Part shown: positions 23,762 through 28,503 of the stretch, in pieces | Position numbering within the stretch: the first letter of the stretch is position 1 | How the letters are laid out: the number at the start of each line of letters is the position of its first letter | From: Anaerolineaceae bacterium UBA6105 | Lineage (GTDB): Bacteria > Chloroflexota > Anaerolineae > Anaerolineales > Anaerolineaceae | Assembly: GCA_002423495.1 (NCBI GenBank) | Contig: DIWN01000036.1 | Location: forward strand, 24,710 to 53,212 | Direction of reading: 5' to 3' | DNA: 28,503 nt | The notes under the pieces: model-generated | The model's input: the letters and a program-made list of their open reading frames with translations, nothing else | Told to the model about the DNA's origin: nothing | Databases searched by the model: none | Made by a program: the position numbers and the translations under genes

Positions 23762-25029
23762 GTAATTCAATGCCTGACTCCCATACCATCCTGCGCGAAA
23801 CCTGGCTCAACGGCACAACCCTGCTTGCCTACCCCAACCTGACCAGTCCCGCGGTGTATTTCACGGGCTACATGCAGCCCGGTGCGATTGAGGATGCCGA
23901 CGAACTACACGGTCTGGTATCTTTCACGACCGACATGCTGATGACCGGCACAAAGCATCTGAATTTTCAACGCCTGCACGATAAGATCGAAAGTATCGGC
24001 GCGTCGTTGTCAATCGGCACGGGGCATCTCTCAACCACCTTCGTTGGGCAATGCCTCAGGGAAGACCTTGAAACTGTCTGGAATTTACTGGTGGAGATTG
24101 TCCAACAACCAGCATTCGCGGAAAAACAATTCAAACGCGTCCGCAATCAGATCCTGACTGGCATTGCAATCCAAAACCAGGATACAGCCACAATGGCATC
24201 CCAGGCATTCAACCGCGCCATTTATGGATCTCACCCCTATGCCCATCCCGACATCGGCTACGCGCAAAGTTTTTCTGGACTACGATTAGAGCAGCTGGAA
24301 TCCTTCCACGCAAACCACTACGGTCCAAAAGGTCTGGTGTTGGCTGTATGCGGCGGTATTGCGCCTGAAATGGCTCGCGACATCTTCGCAAGAACCCTGG
24401 GCGCGTGGCAAAACAAGACGCAAACTTCCCCAAAAACGCTTCCGCCTTTCACGCCGCCCGCAAGCTCCATCCGCAGTCATACCACGCTGGAAGAAAAAAA
24501 ACAGAGCGATCTGATCATAGGCGTTCCGGCTCCAAAGACCGTCAGCCGGGATTACCAGGTTTGTTCTCTGGGAAATACCATCCTCGGACGCTACGGCATG
24601 ATGGGACGCATCGGAAAAGTTGTGCGCGAAAAAGCCGGTTTGTCTTATGAAGTATCGAGTCACCTGGGGGCTGGGATTGGACCCACTGCCTGGAAAATTG
24701 TAGCTGGGGTGAATCCAGAAAACCTCGAAAAGGCTATTTCCTTACTCAGGCAGGAAATTCTGCGCTTTTACACGGAACCGGTCACCCCTCAGGAGCTGCA
24801 GGACGTGAAAACCCAGGCTCTGGGCAGATTGCCTCTCTCCCTTGAAACTAACGCGGGCATTGCCTCCATTTTGGTCAGCATCGAACGCTACGGTTATGGT
24901 TTGGATTACCTGCGCCAGTTACCAGCTCTCATCGAAAGCATTACAGCAGAAGAAATCCTGGCAGCCGCGCAGCGATACTGGGATCTCGATAAGTTAGTCA
25001 TCGCCTCAGCCGGAAAGGCGCTCCAATGA
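23758..25029 (+). CDS. M16 family peptidase-like protein, non-catalytic partner
   Basis: The 423-residue protein has the same fold and pattern as its upstream neighbour (ESIGASLSIGTGHLSTTF, RVRNQILTGIAIQNQDTATMASQAF, YGSHPYAHPDIGY, EKAGLSYEVSSHL) but lacks HxxEH: the matching stretch reads ELHGLVSFTTDML. The C-terminal half keeps residues of the kind that, in two-chain M16 enzymes, are supplied by the inactive subunit to bind substrate. The GTG start lies in a GTGA overlap with the active gene, so the two are translationally coupled. The end overlaps acpS in an ATGA. The stable call is a heterodimer partner; independent catalysis is unlikely. Confidence 0.93.
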   Translation: MSNSMPDSHTILRETWLNGTTLLAYPNLTSPAVYFTGYMQPGAIEDADELHGLVSFTTDMLMTGTKHLNFQRLHDKIESIGASLSIGTGHLSTTFVGQCLREDLETVWNLLVEIVQQPAFAEKQFKRVRNQILTGIAIQNQDTATMASQAFNRAIYGSHPYAHPDIGYAQSFSGLRLEQLESFHANHYGPKGLVLAVCGGIAPEMARDIFARTLGAWQNKTQTSPKTLPPFTPPASSIRSHTTLEEKKQSDLIIGVPAPKTVSRDYQVCSLGNTILGRYGMMGRIGKVVREKAGLSYEVSSHLGAGIGPTAWKIVAGVNPENLEKAISLLRQEILRFYTEPVTPQELQDVKTQALGRLPLSLETNAGIASILVSIERYGYGLDYLRQLPALIESITAEEILAAAQRYWDLDKLVIASAGKALQ

Positions 25030-25391
25030 TCAAGTGCGGCATTGACCTGTTGCGAACTTCCCGCCTGTCAGAAATCAACCCTGCCATCAGGGCGCGTTTT
25101 ATCCGTCGGGTCTACACCGAAACAGAAATTGCCCAGGCGCGCGGCGACAACGACACGCTTTCAGGAATTTTCGCTGCCAAAGAAGCTGTATCCAAAGCGC
25201 TTGGCACTGGGATCGGCAAGGTTGCCTGGCAGGAGATTGAAATTCTCCACGCCACCAACGGCGAGCCTTCGGTCTTGCTGCATGGAGAAGCCCTGGAAGT
25301 CGCCCAAGCAAAAGGGCTGAACGAGTGGTCGGTTTCCATCACTCACGAAGGCGGAATGGCTGCGGCAGTCGCTGTGGCTCAAAGCGCATGA
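25026..25391 (+). CDS. acpS: Holo-[acyl-carrier-protein] synthase
   Basis: The 121-residue enzyme transfers 4'-phosphopantetheine from coenzyme A to acyl carrier protein, making it active for fatty-acid synthesis. It has GIDLLRTSRL (Asp7, metal), RFIRRVYTETEIAQA, FAAKEAVSKALGTGIG (the conserved KEAxxKALGxG) and WSVSITHEGGMAAAVAVA. The length is normal. Four-base overlaps at both ends (ATGA) link it to the M16 gene and the phosphoesterase. Confidence 0.97.
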   Translation: MIKCGIDLLRTSRLSEINPAIRARFIRRVYTETEIAQARGDNDTLSGIFAAKEAVSKALGTGIGKVAWQEIEILHATNGEPSVLLHGEALEVAQAKGLNEWSVSITHEGGMAAAVAVAQSA

Positions 25392-26035
25392 ACCAGAAGA
25401 AGCTTCTTTGCCTAAGCGATGTGGAGGTTCCAGCTGTTTACAGCCCCCGCATCCGCGAGCGTTTTCCCGGACTGGACGCGGTTATCAGCTGCGGCGACTT
25501 GCCCTGGTATTATCTTGAATTCGTTGTAAGCATGCTCGATTTGCCGCTCTATTACGTCCAGGGCAATCATGTCTTTGATATAGAGGATGGTGAAGGAGAA
25601 GTACGTCATCATCCATATGGCGCGGTCAATTTGCACCGCCAGGTGATCTTCAATCCCCAGTTGAATCTGATCCTGGCTGGTATTGAAGGTAGTTTGCGCT
25701 ACAACAGAGGCGCTTATCAATACACGCAAAGGCAGATGTGGCAGATGGTTTTTGGCCTTGTGCCGCAATTACTTTTCAACAAAATACGTTACGGGCGCTA
25801 TCTGGATGTTTTTGTCACCCATGCCGCCCCAACCGGGATTCACGATGAGGAGGATGCGGCTCACAGGGGAGTAGATGCCTTCCGCTGGCTAATCAGCAAT
25901 TTCAGCCCAAAGCTACACCTGCACGGGCACATTCACCTCTACAACCCTCTCAAAGCCCGCGAAACCATGCACGGTCAAACCCGGGTCATCAATTGCTATG
26001 GTTACAGAGAAATCAGCTTGAATTCAATCAATTGA
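25388..26035 (+). CDS. Calcineurin-like metallophosphoesterase
   Basis: The 215-residue protein shows the metallophosphoesterase motifs in order: LCLSDVEVP (Asp11), SCGDLPW (Asp37), VQGNHVFD (Asn60/His61), FVTHAAPTG and LHLHGHIHLYN. The first motif is Asp-Val-Glu rather than the usual Asp-x-His, a departure at one metal-ligand position. The enzyme probably hydrolyses a phosphomono- or diester in the cytoplasm; the substrate is unknown. The start is the ATG overlapping the acpS stop (ATGA). The frame extends upstream to 25325 but lies in acpS. The stop shares a TCAATTGA palindrome with the stop of the convergent gene. Confidence 0.92.
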   Translation: MNQKKLLCLSDVEVPAVYSPRIRERFPGLDAVISCGDLPWYYLEFVVSMLDLPLYYVQGNHVFDIEDGEGEVRHHPYGAVNLHRQVIFNPQLNLILAGIEGSLRYNRGAYQYTQRQMWQMVFGLVPQLLFNKIRYGRYLDVFVTHAAPTGIHDEEDAAHRGVDAFRWLISNFSPKLHLHGHIHLYNPLKARETMHGQTRVINCYGYREISLNSIN

Positions 26036-27314
26036 GCGGCAGGGCGTAAAGCGGCACCAGCATCTCATCCGGATGCAGACCACCATGGCGACCCAGCATC
26101 ACATTCGCTTTGTTCACCCACCAGAGATAAGTGCTTCCATGCGGAATCGCCACCAAATCCCCTATGCGATTTGAAAGATCACTGTTAGGTGTGCCGCGGC
26201 CTAACAGCTCCGAATCCAGCACCTGCTGGCGTGTGATCAAGCTGAACTCGCCTGGCCAGGCATGCTCAAAGTACTGGCGGACGGCTTCCTCCTGCCCTGG
26301 CTTCAGGTACAGGAAAGGCAGCCTGCCTTCACAGGTTGGCTGCATCACCAACATATCCATCAGTTCTGGACGCGAGCGCAGCCCATATGCGGGATTGTAG
26401 GGAGTTTCCACCGAGCCGTGATCCGCTGTCAGCAGGAAAAGTGTATCTTCGCGAGCCCAGGGCTCGAGCTTGTCAAGGAAAATGCGTTCAAAGGCGTCAC
26501 TGAAACTTCTGAATTGCTCAGTCACTCTTTCGTTGTAAGTGCCATACCGGTGCATCAGGCTGTCCACGTGGCTCCAGTAGGCGTACACAAACTTGCGATT
26601 ATTCGGTCGGGAGTTCAACAAATCCCGCATGTTCGCCAGAAAGTCACTTTCCGCAGTGTAGCCGTGCAATTGGGTCCCCACATGATGCATCTTTGAGAGC
26701 CCTGAATTAGCGATACCGGCAGGGACAAAAGCATGAGACTCTATGCCGCTGTTTGTAAACAGCTCGCCCAGAGGTGGCAATCCAAGAAAACTCACCGGAT
26801 CAAAGCCTGCTCTGGCCAGTCCGCCCACATCGCCCCAAAAGGTGATCGGTGAGTGCACAATGGTATTGATGACCATCCCCAGAGATTTGACCCACATCTC
26901 GTAGCCAATGATTCCGTGTTCGTGGGGAGTAGTTCCAGTCCAAATAGTGGTCAAAGCTGAGGCTGTCGTACTGGGCGAGATGCTGGTGATGGGGAAAAGT
27001 TTTGAATCACCAAGCTTGCGCTGCCAGAAATCCGACTTGTTCTGTTCCATCAGGCGTATTAACTGGTTGTAGCCAAGCGCGTCCACCAGGAGCATTACAA
27101 CTCTCTTGTACTTTGGCGCAAATTGATTCAGAATGGCATCCGCAAAAACCGGGCTTGAAAGTTCTGGTCCTCCGAGCCAGAGGCTGATGCTGGGGCTAAG
27201 GTTTGCCAGGCCAAATCCGTCATAATTGGGCAGCAAAATATCCGGAGAACCTTCCAAGCCAGGTAAATTTTGGTGTTCCTTCAATAAGTTTAGATGTGCA
27301 TCAAAAATAGCCAT
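26028..27314 (-). CDS. Alkaline phosphatase superfamily phosphodiesterase / nucleotide pyrophosphatase-like protein
   Basis: The 428-residue protein has the metal-binding pattern of type I phosphodiesterases. It includes VVMLLVDALGYNQL (Asp78), ISPSTTASALTTIWTG with Thr116 or Thr117 as the likely nucleophile, GIIGYEMW, SHVDSLMHRYG (Asp and His), LTADHGSVE and LGRHGGLHPDEM near the end. Such enzymes cleave phosphodiester or pyrophosphate bonds in nucleotides or phospholipids, or act as phosphopentomutase-like or phosphonoacetate-type hydrolases. No signal peptide is seen. AGGGAGA lies directly before the ATG, and the gene starts 7 bp after the nucleoside phosphorylase stop, so the pair is probably cotranscribed and may share nucleotide-type substrates. 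Confidence 0.88.
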   Translation of the reverse strand: MAIFDAHLNLLKEHQNLPGLEGSPDILLPNYDGFGLANLSPSISLWLGGPELSSPVFADAILNQFAPKYKRVVMLLVDALGYNQLIRLMEQNKSDFWQRKLGDSKLFPITSISPSTTASALTTIWTGTTPHEHGIIGYEMWVKSLGMVINTIVHSPITFWGDVGGLARAGFDPVSFLGLPPLGELFTNSGIESHAFVPAGIANSGLSKMHHVGTQLHGYTAESDFLANMRDLLNSRPNNRKFVYAYWSHVDSLMHRYGTYNERVTEQFRSFSDAFERIFLDKLEPWAREDTLFLLTADHGSVETPYNPAYGLRSRPELMDMLVMQPTCEGRLPFLYLKPGQEEAVRQYFEHAWPGEFSLITRQQVLDSELLGRGTPNSDLSNRIGDLVAIPHGSTYLWWVNKANVMLGRHGGLHPDEMLVPLYALPLN

Positions 27315-27321
27315 TCTCCCT

Positions 27322-28098
27322 CTACTCCTTCAGACCAAGGCAAGCCTCAACAGCCAGCCAGAATAAATTTTCACGAATCTCAGTTCTATCGTTCCAACCG
27401 CGGTGGTCCCAACCATCAGCCTGAACCAAATCCCCGCCGTAGAACACCGCACCAAATTCCACGCCACAAAATTCCGCTACTGCTGCCAAAGCAGAGGCTT
27501 CCATCTCCACGCAAGCACAGCCAGCCTGCTTGTAGCGGGCAACGCGACCCTTGGTTTCACGATAAAAAGCGTCTGTTGTCCAGGTCTTGGTCAGGAGATA
27601 TTCCAAGCCCTCTGCCTTCACCACTTGCTCGATGCGCTTGACAACTTTTAAGCTTAACGGAATCTCAAAAGCGGGCGCGACGTAGTGATAGGAAGTGCCT
27701 TCATCCCGCACTGCGGCAGTTGGGACCAGTAAATGACCAACTGCCAATTCTGGGTTCAACACGCCGCATCCACCGCAGGCAATGAACTTTTTGCCGCCCA
27801 TGATGATTGCTTTTTCCATAAACCCTACTGCCAGAGGGGCGCCGACCATTGCCTGGAAGAACCCCAGGCGCTCGCCTTTGTACGTTATTTCGTAATAGGG
27901 AACCGGACCAACCTCTGATCTGCCGACATAAACGGTTTTGGCTGCATACTGTTCTGCAACCTTTTCAACCACTTCCTTGAAAAAGCACATCACTACCAAT
28001 TCCGGAAAGTCTGGCGGGGCCTCTGTCATGAATGGACGGATGATCGCATCCCGGTCAGGGTCAAAATCAATAATTGGATAGAGTTTGTCGCTATTCAT
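27322..28098 (-). CDS. Nucleoside phosphorylase (PNP/UDP superfamily)
   Basis: The protein (258 residues from the ATG at 28098) is a trimer/hexamer-type nucleoside phosphorylase. It has RDAIIRPFM, MVGAPLAVGFMEKAIIMGGKKFIACGGCGVLNPEL (phosphate loop and core), GTSYHYVAP, the CVEMEASALAAVAEF motif with Glu-Met-Glu that holds the ribose, and FGAVFYGGD. It splits purine or uridine nucleosides with phosphate to base and ribose-1-phosphate. The frame continues upstream to 28149, but the ATG at 28098 was chosen because upstream codons lie in the methyltransferase gene; a weak GGACGA site precedes it. The start overlaps the methyltransferase stop by 8 bp. The base specificity cannot be told. Confidence 0.9.
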   Translation of the reverse strand: MNSDKLYPIIDFDPDRDAIIRPFMTEAPPDFPELVVMCFFKEVVEKVAEQYAAKTVYVGRSEVGPVPYYEITYKGERLGFFQAMVGAPLAVGFMEKAIIMGGKKFIACGGCGVLNPELAVGHLLVPTAAVRDEGTSYHYVAPAFEIPLSLKVVKRIEQVVKAEGLEYLLTKTWTTDAFYRETKGRVARYKQAGCACVEMEASALAAVAEFCGVEFGAVFYGGDLVQADGWDHRGWNDRTEIRENLFWLAVEACLGLKE

Positions 28099-28503
28099 CT
28101 TTCGTCCATTCGATGGCTTCATTTGCGAAACGCTTCTGCATAACCTCAATTGCCTGGTGGTTATTATCTACCAGGATAAAGCGCCGCCCCAGCTTGAGGC
28201 ATGCCGCGCCAGTCGTGCCGCTGCCTGCAAAGAAATCCATCACCAGGTCGCCCGGGTTCGAGGACGCGCGAATGATACGCTCGAGCACACCCATGGGCTT
28301 CTGGGTTGGATAACCGGTTTTTTCCCTGCTGTTGGTGCCCACAATTGTATGCCACCAGGTGTCCGTAGGCAGCTTGCCCTTTTTTGCCTTCTCTTCCCCC
28401 ACCAAACCTGGAGCCATGTAAGGGATGCGGTCGATATCCTGCCGGTTAAAGGTGTAATTTTGAGCGTCTTTGGCATAGTAAAAGATGTTGTCATGCTTGG
28501 CAG
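28091..28503 (-). CDS. Site-specific DNA methyltransferase (N6-adenine/N4-cytosine type), N-terminus outside the window
   Basis: The visible 137 C-terminal residues run in frame from the window edge (KHDNIFYYAKD, YTFNRQDI, YMAPGLVGEEK) through WWHTIVGTNSREKTGYPTQKP to DFFAGSGTTGAACLKLGRRFILVDNN and the stop. The FxGxG motif I lying after the TQKP block shows the permuted (beta-class) order of motifs, with the DPPY catalytic motif expected upstream beyond the window. The enzyme would transfer a methyl group from S-adenosylmethionine to a DNA base. A restriction partner is not visible, so it may be an orphan methyltransferase. It probably heads the transcript of the nucleoside phosphorylase. 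Confidence 0.9.
   Translation of the reverse strand, partial: AKHDNIFYYAKDAQNYTFNRQDIDRIPYMAPGLVGEEKAKKGKLPTDTWWHTIVGTNSREKTGYPTQKPMGVLERIIRASSNPGDLVMDFFAGSGTTGAACLKLGRRFILVDNNHQAIEVMQKRFANEAIEWTKDE

Overview
The window looks like an ordinary chromosomal segment of a Chloroflexota bacterium, most plausibly class Anaerolineae. This is an inference from the overall look of the proteins, the mix of core genes and the moderate GC; no rRNA or marker phylogeny is available here. No tRNA, rRNA, IS element, CRISPR array, prophage or toxin/defence island was seen. Genes are packed tightly, and no stretch over 300 bp lacks a gene.

Layout. (1) 1-6440, minus strand: an apparent six-gene operon, read in the order folD, 8-oxoguanine deaminase/SsnA-like amidohydrolase, carbamate kinase, threonine synthase-like enzyme, GT2 polyprenyl-phosphate glycosyltransferase, and a PLP fold-type II lyase cut by the window edge. 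FolD, purine deaminase and carbamate kinase together suggest purine/carbamoyl-phosphate catabolism coupled to one-carbon metabolism. (2) 6489-9528, plus strand: uridine kinase, a YqaA/DedA-type VTT membrane protein, rsmG and an unknown protein. Both uridine kinase and rsmG have TATAAT exactly 6 nt before the ATG, as expected for leaderless mRNAs. (3) 9547-15799, minus strand: pth, mfd, a YabE-like DUF348/G5/3D protein and ksgA, with gene neighbours reminiscent of the Bacillus yabE-ksgA...pth-mfd region. (4) 15981-16514, minus: a small acidic membrane-anchored protein with its own terminator. (5) 16706-20782, plus: ftsK/spoIIIE and a four-domain ribosomal protein S1 with an acidic 22-residue repeat tail, closed by a strong intrinsic terminator. 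(6) 20835-26035, plus: a compact run of M19 dipeptidase, a four-helix membrane protein, a pair of M16 peptidases (one catalytic, one lacking the zinc motif), acpS and a metallophosphoesterase, joined by 4-bp overlaps or gaps of 5-15 bp. (7) 26028-28503, minus: a DNA methyltransferase (partial), a nucleoside phosphorylase and an alkaline-phosphatase-superfamily phosphodiesterase.

I found no clearly new multi-gene system. The most distinctive signals are regulatory: back-to-back folD/udk promoters whose -10 boxes form an inverted repeat and whose polymerase footprints must collide, two leaderless-type starts, an inverted repeat over the rpsA promoter, and a Shine-Dalgarno-like sequence separated from the dipeptidase start by the rpsA terminator hairpin.
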